The notes under the pieces: model-generated
The model's input: the letters and a program-made list of their open reading frames with translations, nothing else
What the model was told of the DNA's origin: nothing
Database searches by the model: none
Assembly: GCA_011391155.1 (NCBI GenBank)
Contig: JAABRA010000220.1
Span: 1 to 64,000 of the forward strand
Source of the DNA: Burkholderiales bacterium
GTDB taxonomy: Bacteria > Pseudomonadota > Gammaproteobacteria > Burkholderiales > Burkholderiaceae_C
DNA: 64,000 bases
Direction of reading: 5' to 3'
Translations under genes and position numbers: made by a program
Shown here: one piece after another, positions 35,992 through 44,827 of the stretch
Numbering within the stretch: the first letter of the stretch is position 1
How the letters are laid out: each line of letters opens with the position of its first letter

Positions 35992-36028
35992 ACCGGCTGG
36001 ACGCCGGTCACAAGCCCCTCCACAGCAA

Positions 36029-36088
36029 ATCTATGAACGAAATTGGCCTCTTCCCAGCGTCAAATGGTCATTGTAAGCTATGTTTTTA
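36029..36088 (-). repeat. R1 dispersed repeat, copy 5
   Basis: The complement reads CATAGCTTACAATGACCATT, then TGACGCTGGGAAGAGGCCAATTT. It lies between the FMN reductase and cysteine-cluster genes. Confidence 0.78.
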
Positions 36089-36099
36089 GGACTCCCTGA

Positions 36100-36375
36100 A
36101 TGCCGGTGATCGATTGCCGCCCCGGCTGTGGCGCCTGCTGCACGGCACCGTCCATCAGCTCCCCCATTCCCGGGATGCCCAGCGGCAAAGCGGCTGGGGT
36201 GCGCTGCGTGCAACTTGACGATGCCAACCGCTGCCGCCTCTTTGGCCAGCCCGAACGCCCCGCCGTGTGCCGGCAGCTCCAGCCGTCGGCCGAGATGTGC
36301 GGCACCAGTGCCACCGAGGCACTGGCCTGGCTATTGACGCTCGAAATCGAAACCCGCCCGGCCCCTGACACGTAA
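36100..36375 (+). CDS. YkgJ-family cysteine-cluster protein
   Basis: 91 residues with the conserved metal-binding pattern '[12 protein letters not shown]' near the N-terminus, then '[17 protein letters not shown]' and '[16 protein letters not shown]'. This small family is thought to bind zinc or an iron-sulfur cluster; its cellular role is not settled. It is encoded alone after repeat R1-5, and convergent with the aldehyde dehydrogenase gene at 80 bases. Confidence 0.88.
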   Translation: MPVIDCRPGCGACCTAPSISSPIPGMPSGKAAGVRCVQLDDANRCRLFGQPERPAVCRQLQPSAEMCGTSATEALAWLLTLEIETRPAPDT

Positions 36376-36455
36376 GACGCGCTCCCACGCCGACCCGAGG
36401 CCCGCACAGCCCCGGGGAGCCTGCAGCTCAAGGGTGCGGGGTGGGCGCCGCCCTG

Positions 36456-37910
36456 TCAGAACGGGTAATGCCGCGGCGTGGTCTGCACCGTGATCCAGCG
36501 CAGCTCGGTGAACTCGGCGATGCCGGCCTTGCCGCCGAAACGGCCAATTCCACTGCCTTTGACGCCGCCAAAAGGCATCTGCGCCTCGTCATGCACGGTC
36601 GGGCCGTTGACGTGGCAGATGCCCGAGTCGATGCGCCGTGCCACGTTGAAGGCGCGCGCGATATCGCCGCCAAACACCGCTGACGACAAGCCGTATTCGT
36701 TGTCATTGGCGCAGGCCACGGCCTCTTCCACCCCATTGACACGAACCACGCATTTGACGGGACCGAAGGTCTCTTCCCGGTAGATGCGCATGGCTGGCGT
36801 CACATGGTCCAGCACGGTCGCGGGCATGAGCGTGCTGTCCACCTTGCCACCGCAGAGCAGCTTCGCGCCCTGGGCCAGCGCATCGTCGATCAGCGCGTTG
36901 CAGTGCTCCACGGTGCTCATGCCGATGACCGAACCCAGCACCACCGGCTCGGGCTTGCGGGGGTCGCCTAGCGGCAGCGCGCTGGCCTTGGCGGCGAATT
37001 TCTTCACGAAGTCGTCGGCAATCTTCTGGTCCACGATGATGCGCTCGGTGCTCATGCAGATCTGGCCGCTGTTGGCGAAGCAGCCAAAGGCCGCGCCGTT
37101 CACGGCGTCCTCAATGTTGGCATCGTCCAGGATCACCATCGGCGCCTTGCCGCCGAGCTCCAGCACCACCGGCTTGAGGTATTTCGCGCAGGTCATGGCA
37201 ATGATCCTGCCCACCCTTGTGGAGCCGGTGAAGTTCACGCGCCGCACCGCCGGGTGCGCCACCATGGCCTCCACGACGGCGCCAGCGTCCGCCGGGGCGT
37301 TGGTCAGGTAGTTCACCACGCCAGGCGGGAAGCCGGCGTCCTGGAACGCCTCAACGATCAGCTGGTGCGTGTGCGGGCAGTTCTCCGAGCCCTTGAGAAT
37401 CACGGTATTGCCGCACGCCAGCGGCGTCGCAATCGCGCGCACCCCGAGGATGACCGGCGCGTTCCAGGGCGCAATCCCCAGCACCACGCCGGCGGGCTGG
37501 CGGATGCCCATGGCCAGGCTGCCTGGCACATCGGAGGGAATTACCTCGCCCGCCACCTGGGTCGTCAGCGAAGCAGCTTCGCGGATCATGCCGGCCGCCA
37601 GCATCACGTTGAATCCTGCCCACATGCCGGTGGCACCGGTTTCAGCGGAAACCGCCTCGATGAACTGTGGGGTCTTGGCCTCCAGCGCGTCGGCCGCCTT
37701 GAGCAGCAGCGCACGGCGCGCGCCGGGGCCCGTCTGGCTCCAGGATTTAAAAGCCTCGGCGGCGGCTTCCACGGCAAGCACGGCGTCCGCAGGCGAGGCC
37801 GCCGGCGCGCGCGTGGCGACACTGCCGTCAAGTGGATTGCGGCGCTCGAAGGTGGCGCCGGCTTCGGCCGTGACTTTGAGGCCGTTGATAAGCATGGACA
37901 TATCGGACAT
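36456..37910 (-). CDS. NAD(P)-dependent aldehyde dehydrogenase (aromatic-aldehyde type)
   Basis: 484 residues, complete ALDH fold. Catalytic Cys is in 'ANSGQICMSTERI', the general-base Glu in 'VVLELGGKAPMVIL', and the cofactor loop 'VNFTGSTRVGRIIA'. The active-site context 'GQICMSTER' and 'HDEAQMPFGGVKGSGIGRFG' resemble vanillin, salicylaldehyde or benzaldehyde dehydrogenases. It lies 25 bases after livF and so is the last gene of the importer operon, which suggests that it oxidises an aldehyde derived from the imported compound. The exact substrate is inferred only. Confidence 0.9.
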   Translation of the reverse strand: MSDMSMLINGLKVTAEAGATFERRNPLDGSVATRAPAASPADAVLAVEAAAEAFKSWSQTGPGARRALLLKAADALEAKTPQFIEAVSAETGATGMWAGFNVMLAAGMIREAASLTTQVAGEVIPSDVPGSLAMGIRQPAGVVLGIAPWNAPVILGVRAIATPLACGNTVILKGSENCPHTHQLIVEAFQDAGFPPGVVNYLTNAPADAGAVVEAMVAHPAVRRVNFTGSTRVGRIIAMTCAKYLKPVVLELGGKAPMVILDDANIEDAVNGAAFGCFANSGQICMSTERIIVDQKIADDFVKKFAAKASALPLGDPRKPEPVVLGSVIGMSTVEHCNALIDDALAQGAKLLCGGKVDSTLMPATVLDHVTPAMRIYREETFGPVKCVVRVNGVEEAVACANDNEYGLSSAVFGGDIARAFNVARRIDSGICHVNGPTVHDEAQMPFGGVKGSGIGRFGGKAGIAEFTELRWITVQTTPRHYPF

Positions 37911-37935
37911 GGAACTCTCCTTGGGGTCGGTGAAA

Positions 37936-38748
37936 TCAGGCAGCGGGCCAGGCCCGCGCGACGGGTTGCACGGATGCGCCTACAGCAGCAGGGACAGGGG
38001 CGCTCGTGGCGCCCAGATAGGCTTCCCGGATCACGGTCGAGCGCGCCAGCAGCGCGGCAGGGCCGCTGGCCACCAGCGCGCCGCGCTCCAGCACATAGCC
38101 GCGATCCGCCACGGCCAGCGCCTTTTTCACGTTCTGCTCGACCATAAGAACGGTCGTGCCGGCATCGGCGATGCGCCGGGCCATGCCCAGCAGTTCAGCA
38201 ACCATCTTGGGCGCCAGGCCCAGCGACGGTTCGTCCAGCATCAGCAGGCGCGGCGCGCTCATCATGGCGCGGGCCACCGCCACCATCTGCTGCTCGCCCC
38301 CGCTCATGGTGCCGGCCAGTTGGCGCGCTCGCTCACGCAGCTTCGGGAAATCGTCGAACGCCTGTTCGAGCCGTTGCGCACGTTCGGCCTTGGGTACCAG
38401 CCAGCCGCCAAGCTCCAGGTTTTCCGTCACCGTCATTTGTGCAAACAGCTGGCGGCCTTCGGCGACCAGTGCCACACCGCGCTGGACGATCTCGTGGGTT
38501 CTGCCGGGCAGCGTTTCGCCATTGAGAAGCACCTCACCCTGGCGTGGAATCAGTCCCGCCAGCGCCTTGAGCAGCGTCGTCTTGCCGGCCCCGTTGGGGC
38601 CCAGAATGACCGTGAGGCCGGGCCGCACCTCCATCGCCAGATCGCGCAGCACGAGAAACGGGCCATAGCCTGCGCTCAAACCCCGCACCGCCAGGTTCGC
38701 ACGCGGGTCGCCACCCAGCGCAAAGGGCGTTGGCTCGTACCACATCAT
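37936..38748 (-). CDS. livF: ABC transporter ATP-binding protein LivF type
   Basis: 270 residues. Walker A 'LGPNGAGKTTLLKALAGL', signature 'GTMSGGEQQMVAVARAMM', Walker B 'PRLLMLDEPSLGLAP'. The 'SLGLAP' after Walker B is typical of LivF in HAAT-family importers. It forms a heteromeric ATPase with LivG on the inner face of the membrane. Its start overlaps the livG stop by four bases. The C-terminus is longer than usual by about 25 Ala-rich residues. Confidence 0.94.
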   Translation of the reverse strand: MMWYEPTPFALGGDPRANLAVRGLSAGYGPFLVLRDLAMEVRPGLTVILGPNGAGKTTLLKALAGLIPRQGEVLLNGETLPGRTHEIVQRGVALVAEGRQLFAQMTVTENLELGGWLVPKAERAQRLEQAFDDFPKLRERARQLAGTMSGGEQQMVAVARAMMSAPRLLMLDEPSLGLAPKMVAELLGMARRIADAGTTVLMVEQNVKKALAVADRGYVLERGALVASGPAALLARSTVIREAYLGATSAPVPAAVGASVQPVARAWPAA

Positions 38749-39509
38749 GCAGGCGCTCCAGCGGGTTCCGCCATCTCATCGCCCAGGTAGGCCTCGATCA
38801 CTTCGGCATTGCGCACCACCTCAGCCGGTGGTCCATCGGCGATCTTGCGTCCCTGATGCAGCACGATCACGCGTTCGACGTGGCGCAGCAAGGTTGTCAC
38901 GGCGTGCTCGATCCACACCACCGTCAGGTCAAGCTCGTCGCGCATGCGCCGGATGAGGTGTGCCATGGTTTCGACTTCAGCCTCGGTCAGCCCGGCGGCC
39001 ACCTCGTCGAGCAGCAGCAGGCGCGGTCGGGTGGCCAGCGCCATGCCGATCTCCAGCAGCCGCTGCTGCGAGGGCGTGGTGGCGCCCGCCGGCAGCTCCG
39101 CCTGGGCCGACAGGCCAATCAGCGCGAGGATGCTGGCCTCATCACGCAGCAGCCAGGGCACCGCGCGGTGCCGGCCCGCGAACTGCAGGCCGAAATCGAT
39201 ATTGGCGGCCACCGTCATGTCGGCGAACACGCGCGGCGTCTGGAAGGTGCGCGCCAGGCCACTGGCGGCAAAGCGGTGCGGCCCCTGGCCCGTGAGGTCA
39301 TGGCCGCTGGCGATCAGCTGGCCTGAGGTGGTGGGCGTCACGCCGGAAATGGCATTGAAGAACGTGGTCTTGCCCGCCCCGTTGGGACCAATGATGCCCA
39401 CCAGCTCCCCCGCGCAAAAGCGAGCGCTCACGGCGTCTACGGCGGTCAGTCCGCCAAAGCGCACCGTGACCTCGCGGGCGTCGAGCAGAAGCTCCTTCTC
39501 GTCAGACAT
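38745..39509 (-). CDS. livG: ABC transporter ATP-binding protein LivG type
   Basis: 254 residues starting MSDEKELLLDAREVTVRFGG. Walker A 'IIGPNGAGKTTFFNAISG', the LivG-specific 'GLARTFQTPRVFADMTV', the degenerate signature 'TTPSQQRLLEIGMALA' (S-Q-Q rather than S-G-G-Q), and Walker B 'PRLLLLDEVAAGLTEAE'. It overlaps livM by eight bases and livF by four, which shows tight translational coupling. The start at 39509 replaces the overlong track ORF. The unusual signature motif could be checked for effects on ATPase rate. Confidence 0.93.
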   Translation of the reverse strand: MSDEKELLLDAREVTVRFGGLTAVDAVSARFCAGELVGIIGPNGAGKTTFFNAISGVTPTTSGQLIASGHDLTGQGPHRFAASGLARTFQTPRVFADMTVAANIDFGLQFAGRHRAVPWLLRDEASILALIGLSAQAELPAGATTPSQQRLLEIGMALATRPRLLLLDEVAAGLTEAEVETMAHLIRRMRDELDLTVVWIEHAVTTLLRHVERVIVLHQGRKIADGPPAEVVRNAEVIEAYLGDEMAEPAGAPA

Positions 39510-40494
39510 GCGTCTTCTCCGACCGCCCTTTGATGCGATCTCGCAGCAGGCGCCAGCTGCCACGAAGGTCTCGCCCCCAACCCCTGAAGGTGCCCCAGCG
39601 CAGCGACGCCAGGCCACCCGGAAGGTACAACACCGCCAGGATCAGCAGCAGGCCGAGGCTCATCATGTAGATCTGCGGAAACTGCAGACGTAGCGTCTCG
39701 GCCAGCACGCTGAACACGATGGCCGCGATCAACGGCCCCCAGAGCGTGGCTGCGCCACCAATCAACGCGATCAACACCGTCTGGAAACCGATGAAGGGGT
39801 TGAACACCGTGTGCGGGTCGATGTAGGTCCAGCGCACCGACATGGCCGCGCCCACCGCGCCGGCAAACGCCGCCGTCAGGGCAAAGCCGGCAATTTTCAC
39901 GAGCCGCGTGTTAACGCCCAGCGTCTGCGCGCGCTGCTCGTCCGCACCAACGCCCAGCAGGGCCAGACCGAAGCGATGGCGCCGCACGCCGATCGACACG
40001 CCCACCGCCAGCACCGCCAGGCCCAGCACCGTGAGGTAGATCGTGTCGCGTTCGGGCACCACCGTCAGTACCCGTCCCACGGTGCCGGTCACCTGCTTCT
40101 CGAAATAGCTGATGGCGTGGCGGATCAGCTCGGTCATGCCAAAGGTCAACACCGCGAAATAGGTGCCGCGCAGATGCAGCACCGCCGCGCCCATCACTAC
40201 CGCCACCAGCGTCGCAATGCCCGCACCCAGCGCGATGGCCGCGCCCCAGCCCAGCGGCTCCAACGCCAGCGCACTGGTGTAGGCGCCAATGCCGAAGAAG
40301 GCCGAAGTGGCCAGCGACAGATAGCGCGAACTGCCGCAAAACAGCGCCCAGCTCGATGACAGCGCCACGTACATCAGGCAAGTCAAGGCCATCGACACGA
40401 CGAACTCGCTGCCATAGTGCGGCAGGGCCAGCGCCCAGCCCGCAAGGCCGAACAGCACCAGCAGGTCGCGAACCAGCAAGGGACGGTCTTTCAT
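39502..40494 (-). CDS. livM: ABC transporter permease LivM type
   Basis: 330 residues from MKDRPLLVRD, with eight to nine hydrophobic segments. The family pattern 'LSLATSAFFGIGAYTSALAL', then 'TFGMTELIRHAISYFEKQVTG' in part and 'WTYIDPHTVFNPFIGFQTVL' are typical of LivM. It pairs with LivH to form the channel. It overlaps livH by four bases and livG by eight. The track ORF extends upstream into livH and is rejected. Confidence 0.93.
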   Translation of the reverse strand: MKDRPLLVRDLLVLFGLAGWALALPHYGSEFVVSMALTCLMYVALSSSWALFCGSSRYLSLATSAFFGIGAYTSALALEPLGWGAAIALGAGIATLVAVVMGAAVLHLRGTYFAVLTFGMTELIRHAISYFEKQVTGTVGRVLTVVPERDTIYLTVLGLAVLAVGVSIGVRRHRFGLALLGVGADEQRAQTLGVNTRLVKIAGFALTAAFAGAVGAAMSVRWTYIDPHTVFNPFIGFQTVLIALIGGAATLWGPLIAAIVFSVLAETLRLQFPQIYMMSLGLLLILAVLYLPGGLASLRWGTFRGWGRDLRGSWRLLRDRIKGRSEKTHV

Positions 40495-41366
40495 TTCGCG
40501 AACAAGCCTCTGGGACGCAGCAACAGCACCCCGATAAACACGCAGTAAGACAGCAGCGCCTTGAGCGAGGGATTGGTGAAGTGCATGCCCAGCGCCTCGA
40601 TCACCCCCAGCAACAACCCGCCCGCGAGGGCCCCGCTCATGCTGCCGAAGCCACCCAGCGTGATGACGATCAGCGCCGTCACGGTGTAGGGCTCGCCCAT
40701 CGAGGGGCTGATGGTGTAGGCCATCGACAGCAGGCACCCGGCCACGCCCGACAGGCCCAGGCCGATGCCGAACATCAGCGGGTGCAGCCGCTTCGTATCG
40801 ATCCCCACCAGCTGGGCGCCCACGGGCGACTGCATCAGGGCACGCACGCCCTTGCCCAGCAACGTCATGCGCAGCACGGCAATCAAGGCGCCGCTGAAGG
40901 CCAGCGCAAGGCCGAAAACCAGCAGCTTGTTGCCGGCAAACTGCGCCTCGCCCAGTTTCACCGGATCGGTCAGAAAGTCATAGCCGCGCAAATCGCCGCC
41001 CCATACCATCGAGACAAAGTTCTGCACCAGGAACATCAGGCCGAACGACACCATCAGGCCGCGCGCCTCGAAGATATCCAGATTGGGCGAGGTGGCGGTC
41101 AGCCGCCTGAAGCACAGCCGGTGTACCACCAGCCCCAGCGCCATCAGCAGCCCGAACGACACCGGCACCATCCACAGCGGCGACAACCCGAACGAGGTCT
41201 GCACCATCCAGGTCAGGTAGGCGCCCACCATGAGGAACTCGCCATGCGCGATGTTCAGGATGCGCATCAGCCCGTATTGCAGGTTCAGGCCGAGCGCCAC
41301 GAGCGCATAGATTCCGCCGGTGATCAGGCCGGAGGCAATGAGTTCAAGCCAGGCGGAAAAGGACAT
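40491..41366 (-). CDS. livH: ABC transporter permease LivH type
   Basis: 291 residues from MSFSAWLELIASGLITGGIY, with about eight hydrophobic segments. 'ALGLNLQYGLMRILNIAHGE' and 'GLGLSGVAGCLLSMAYT' are characteristic of LivH. Together with LivM it forms the inner-membrane pore of a HAAT-family importer for branched amino acids, amides or aromatic acids. It is separated from the binding-protein gene by 158 bases with three hairpins, an arrangement known to lower downstream expression relative to the receptor. Confidence 0.93.
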   Translation of the reverse strand: MSFSAWLELIASGLITGGIYALVALGLNLQYGLMRILNIAHGEFLMVGAYLTWMVQTSFGLSPLWMVPVSFGLLMALGLVVHRLCFRRLTATSPNLDIFEARGLMVSFGLMFLVQNFVSMVWGGDLRGYDFLTDPVKLGEAQFAGNKLLVFGLALAFSGALIAVLRMTLLGKGVRALMQSPVGAQLVGIDTKRLHPLMFGIGLGLSGVAGCLLSMAYTISPSMGEPYTVTALIVITLGGFGSMSGALAGGLLLGVIEALGMHFTNPSLKALLSYCVFIGVLLLRPRGLFAK

Positions 41367-41410
41367 GATGTGAAGTGCGAGCGTGACCGCCACTATCGTC
41401 CCGGATGTCA

Positions 41411-41487
41411 TCCCGGCCTTGAGCCGGGATCCATGATCCCGGTCCATGCACGGCACACAAACCATGGTTTCCGGCTCAGGGCCGGAA
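41411..41487. repeat. REP-like cluster of three hairpins between the binding-protein and livH genes
   Basis: Three perfect stems follow one another: TCCCGGC-5-GCCGGGA (41411-41429), CCGGGATC-3-GATCCCGG overlapping it (41424-41442), and TTCCGGC-5-GCCGGAA (41469-41487). The 'TCATCCCGGCCTTGAGCC' form is a common kind of intergenic palindromic repeat in proteobacteria. The site lies inside an operon, where it could stabilise the upstream mRNA for the binding protein. Confidence 0.7.
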
Positions 41488-41524
41488 CGACAGAAACCTC
41501 AAGCCCGCAATGACTAGGTTTTCT

Positions 41525-42724
41525 TTACTTCCAGGCCGGCTTGGCCGGGTTCAGTTTCGCGGTCGCCACTTTCTGCGGCCAGACCACCTCGAACTCGCCG
41601 TTCTGCCACTGGCTTACCGTGCCCGGCGTGGCAGTGTTCTCGCTACCGGTGAACCGGATGTCGCCAATGATGGTCTTGTGCGTGGTACCTGCCACGTAGT
41701 CACGGATCGCCTTGCGGTCCAGGCCGTGTTTCGCCACGGCGGACGTCAGGATCTCCAGACCCGCCCAGGTGGCCCCGCTGGCCCAGCGATCCGGTTCCTT
41801 GCCGGCGAACTTTTTGGTATGTGCGTCGAAGTAGGCCTTGGCGCCCGGGCTGGTCTTGCTGTTCCACGAGCCCATGCCCAGAACCCCCTCGGCGCCGGCG
41901 GGCGTCATGACGTTCCGGTAAAGCTGGAAGGCCGTGCCGACTGAGGCGTAGAAGAATTTCGGGTTGAAACCGACTTCCTTGGCCTGCTTGCTGGCCAGGA
42001 TGGTGTCCGGCGGGTACGTGAAGCCGACAAAGGCGTCGGGGTTCTTGTCTTTCATCGAGCGCAGCACCGGCGACAGGTCCTTCACGCCGCCAGGGTAGCT
42101 CTTGTCCTCCACCATGGTGATGCCACTGCCCTGTAGCGCCACTTTCAGGGCGGCGTAGTTCTCCAGACCGAACAGGTCGTCCACATAGATGCAGGCCAGG
42201 CTCTTCGCGCCGCTGGCCTTGAGCATGTCCACCAGGGCCTCGCACATCGGCTTGGGCTGCTGCAGCAGCAGGAAGAAGTACGGAAGCTTCATTTCGGCAA
42301 GCCGCTTGGACAGGGCGGTGGGCGCCAGGAACGGATAGCCGAAGCGGTTGGCGAGCGGCGCGACGGCGAAGTTGGCGTTGCTGCCCCAAGGCGCCAGGAC
42401 CAGATCAACCTTGTCCGAGCCCATGAGCTTTTCATAAGAGCGCACGCAGGTTTCCACATCGCTGCGGTCGTCAGAACTGATCAACTCAATGGGACGCTTG
42501 ACCCCCTTGACGTCCAGGCCGCCCGCGGCGTTCTGTTGCTCGGCCCACAACAGGTAATTGGGCTCCTGGCTGACTTGCGCGCCGCCCGTCCACGGGCCCG
42601 TGCGGGCCATCGCGTAGCCCACGCGCACCGGACCGGCCTGCGCCAGCAGCCCGGGGGCGATGGACATCGCGCCTACCGTGGCGGCGGCGCCCTTGATCAA
42701 TTGACGTCGTGACGGGTGAAGCAT
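41525..42724 (-). CDS. Periplasmic substrate-binding protein of the HAAT ABC importer (LivK-like)
   Basis: 399 residues. The N-terminus 'SRRQLIKGAAATVGAM' is a twin-arginine-type signal. The mature part begins 'VRVGYAMARTGPWTGGAQ', then 'PIELISSDDRSDVETCVRSY' and 'SDKVDLVLAPWGSNAN', as in type I receptors for amides, branched amino acids and aromatic acids. The start at 42724 sits right before the signal. It is the first gene of the operon that continues with livHMGF and an aldehyde dehydrogenase. The ligand is unknown, but an aromatic acid is plausible from the neighbours. Confidence 0.92.
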   Translation of the reverse strand: MLHPSRRQLIKGAAATVGAMSIAPGLLAQAGPVRVGYAMARTGPWTGGAQVSQEPNYLLWAEQQNAAGGLDVKGVKRPIELISSDDRSDVETCVRSYEKLMGSDKVDLVLAPWGSNANFAVAPLANRFGYPFLAPTALSKRLAEMKLPYFFLLLQQPKPMCEALVDMLKASGAKSLACIYVDDLFGLENYAALKVALQGSGITMVEDKSYPGGVKDLSPVLRSMKDKNPDAFVGFTYPPDTILASKQAKEVGFNPKFFYASVGTAFQLYRNVMTPAGAEGVLGMGSWNSKTSPGAKAYFDAHTKKFAGKEPDRWASGATWAGLEILTSAVAKHGLDRKAIRDYVAGTTHKTIIGDIRFTGSENTATPGTVSQWQNGEFEVVWPQKVATAKLNPAKPAWK

Positions 42725-42928
42725 GTTGTGTCTCCTGTTGTTGCGCCAGTGGCATTCCCTGGTCACCCAATACTAGGCAACCCAGCCGCCTGGCGCTGTG
42801 TTTCCCGTGCACAGTCTGCTTGACTGCCGATGCACGGCGCTGCGGGTTATCCCTAAACGAATCGATGCATGAAGCCGTCGCGTCAAGCCCATAATCCGCC
42901 CACAGTCCCCCACCCCACGGAGCCCCAC

Positions 42929-43897
42929 ATGACCGCGTCCACGGTCCTGAGCACTGACGACCTCGCGCCGCGCGACCGCGCGCCACAGTGGCGCGAGTGG
43001 GTGTACCAGCATTTCAGTGGCCTGGACTCCGACCTCTACGGCGACACCGACTTCGACGGCCACATGGCGTCTTCCCGCGCCGGCGACGTGATCCTGACCC
43101 GGCTCGAAGCCAACCGCCACCGCGTGCTGCGCACCCCCCACATGGTGCGCGGCAGCGAAACCGGCTACCTGAAGATCGTCGCGCCCTGGCAGGGCGGCGC
43201 CAGCGTGGAACAGCAAAACCGCCAGGCCAGCGCCCGCTCGGGCAGCTGGGTGATCTACGACACCACCGGCAGCTACGCCGTTGCCAACCCCGAACGCGTG
43301 GCACACCTGATCGTCATGCTGCCCAAGGAGCAGATGGCCGAGCGTGGCGTGCGGCTCGATGACCTGATGGCGCGCCAGGTCGGCACCGCGCAGGGCATCT
43401 CACGCGTGGCGCTGGACACCATGCGCAGCACCTGGCAGGAACTGCCCAACATGAGCGACGACGCCGCGCGTGGCGCCGGCGAACTCATCATGCAACTCGT
43501 GCGCCTGTCGCTGCTGGAGCTGGCCGGACAGGCTACGGCCGTGACCCAGCGCGAGGCCCTGAAGGATCGCATCCGCGCCTTTGTGGCGCGCAATCTGCGC
43601 GACCCGCACCTGTCCATCGACGGCATCGCGCGGGCGCTCAACTGCAGCAAGCGGCATTTGCACAACGCCTTTGCCGGAGACGAAGATACCCTGGCCAGCT
43701 ATATCCTGATCCAGCGGCTCGACGCCTGCATCCGCGACCTGCGTCAGGGCGCTAAGGACAACCGCGCCATCACCGACATCGCGCTGTCCTGGGGCTTCAA
43801 CAATCTGTCGCATTTCAGCCGGGTATTCCGCGAGCACACTGGCTACAGCCCCAGCGAATACCGCACCGCGTCCCAGACGCGACTGCCAGCGTCTTGA
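42929..43897 (+). CDS. AraC-family transcriptional regulator (FeaR-like)
   Basis: 322 residues. Residues about 10-180 match the AraC-binding-like N-terminal domain of FeaR/NtcA-type regulators ('RDRAPQWREWVYQHFSGLDS', 'GSETGYLKIVAPWQGGASVE'). Residues about 215-315 are the double helix-turn-helix ('DPHLSIDGIARALNCSKRHL', 'IALSWGFNNLSHFSRVFREH'). It is divergent from the importer operon, with about 200 bases between starts, and is the likely activator of it. FeaR itself controls aromatic-aldehyde oxidation, which fits the operon's dehydrogenase. Confidence 0.9.
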   Translation: MTASTVLSTDDLAPRDRAPQWREWVYQHFSGLDSDLYGDTDFDGHMASSRAGDVILTRLEANRHRVLRTPHMVRGSETGYLKIVAPWQGGASVEQQNRQASARSGSWVIYDTTGSYAVANPERVAHLIVMLPKEQMAERGVRLDDLMARQVGTAQGISRVALDTMRSTWQELPNMSDDAARGAGELIMQLVRLSLLELAGQATAVTQREALKDRIRAFVARNLRDPHLSIDGIARALNCSKRHLHNAFAGDEDTLASYILIQRLDACIRDLRQGAKDNRAITDIALSWGFNNLSHFSRVFREHTGYSPSEYRTASQTRLPAS

Positions 43898-43934
43898 AAA
43901 CCAGGTGTCATAACTCACTTTTTCCGGAGTCTGC

Positions 43935-44714
43935 ATGCACATCCCCTGCCTCAAAGACATCGTCAGCCCCGAAGAATGGGCGCTGCGCTGCGATCTTGCC
44001 GCCTGCTACCGCCTGGTGGCGCTGTACGGCTGGAGCGACCTGGTCTTCACCCACATCAGCGCCAAGCTGCCGGAATCGGTGTCCGGCGATGACCACCATT
44101 TCCTGATCAACCCCTACGGCCTGATGTTCGACGAGATCACCGCGTCGAGCCTGGTCAAGGTCGACATGGCCTGCAACAAGCTGCACGACACGCCCTTCCC
44201 GGTGAACCCGGCCGGCTTCGTGATCCACAGCGCGGTGCACGAGGCCCGGCCCGAGGCCGGCTGCGTGCTGCACACCCACACCCGCGCCGGCGTGGGCGTC
44301 AGCGCCCAGAAGCACGGCATCCTGCCCATCAGCCAGCAAAGCACCTTCGTGCTGGCCTCGCTGGCCTACCACGACTACGAAGGCGTGGCCTTCCGGGACG
44401 CGGAAAAGCCGCGCCTGCAGGCCGACCTGGGCAGCGCCAACTTCATGGTGCTGCGCAACCACGGCCTGCTGACCGTCGGCCGGACGATTGCCGATGCCTT
44501 CCTGGGCATGTTCACGCTGGAGAACACCTGCCGCATCCAGATCGACGCGCTGGCGGGGCAGGGCGGCATGGACGGCCTGACGCCCGTCAACCCGCTGATC
44601 GTCCAGGGCGTGGCCGAGGCCATGCGGGTGCAGACCGGCGGCCTGGGCGGCGCCTTTGTCTGGCCCGCGCTGATTCGCAAGCTGGAACGTGTGGACGCAA
44701 GCTACAAGACCTGA
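43935..44714 (+). CDS. Class II aldolase/adducin-family protein
   Basis: 259 residues in the aldolase II/adducin fold. Zinc ligands are visible in 'CVLHTHTRAGVGVSAQ' and 'FMVLRNHGLLTVGRTIA'. 'LVFTHISAKLPESVSGDDHH' and 'INPYGLMFDEITASSLVKVD' are standard for the family. Members include fuculose-phosphate aldolase, ribulose-phosphate epimerase and unassigned decarboxylase-like enzymes; the phosphate-binding residues are not clear enough to choose. It lies 37 bases after the AraC gene, so they are probably co-transcribed and linked to the importer pathway. Confidence 0.87.
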   Translation: MHIPCLKDIVSPEEWALRCDLAACYRLVALYGWSDLVFTHISAKLPESVSGDDHHFLINPYGLMFDEITASSLVKVDMACNKLHDTPFPVNPAGFVIHSAVHEARPEAGCVLHTHTRAGVGVSAQKHGILPISQQSTFVLASLAYHDYEGVAFRDAEKPRLQADLGSANFMVLRNHGLLTVGRTIADAFLGMFTLENTCRIQIDALAGQGGMDGLTPVNPLIVQGVAEAMRVQTGGLGGAFVWPALIRKLERVDASYKT

Positions 44715-44827
44715 GCGCGAACCGGCGTGCGCCAGGGACGGCATCGACTTGATGCGGATCAAGAACGACGCTGGCCATGCGCGCAAAATAGGGCGCATCC
44801 AGCACTCTGCGGAAAAGCGATCCCCTC

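Noticed and set aside
40356-41513. 385-residue plus-strand ORF rich in Gln/His/Arg
   Set aside because: Antisense to livH and livM, which carry clear permease motifs.
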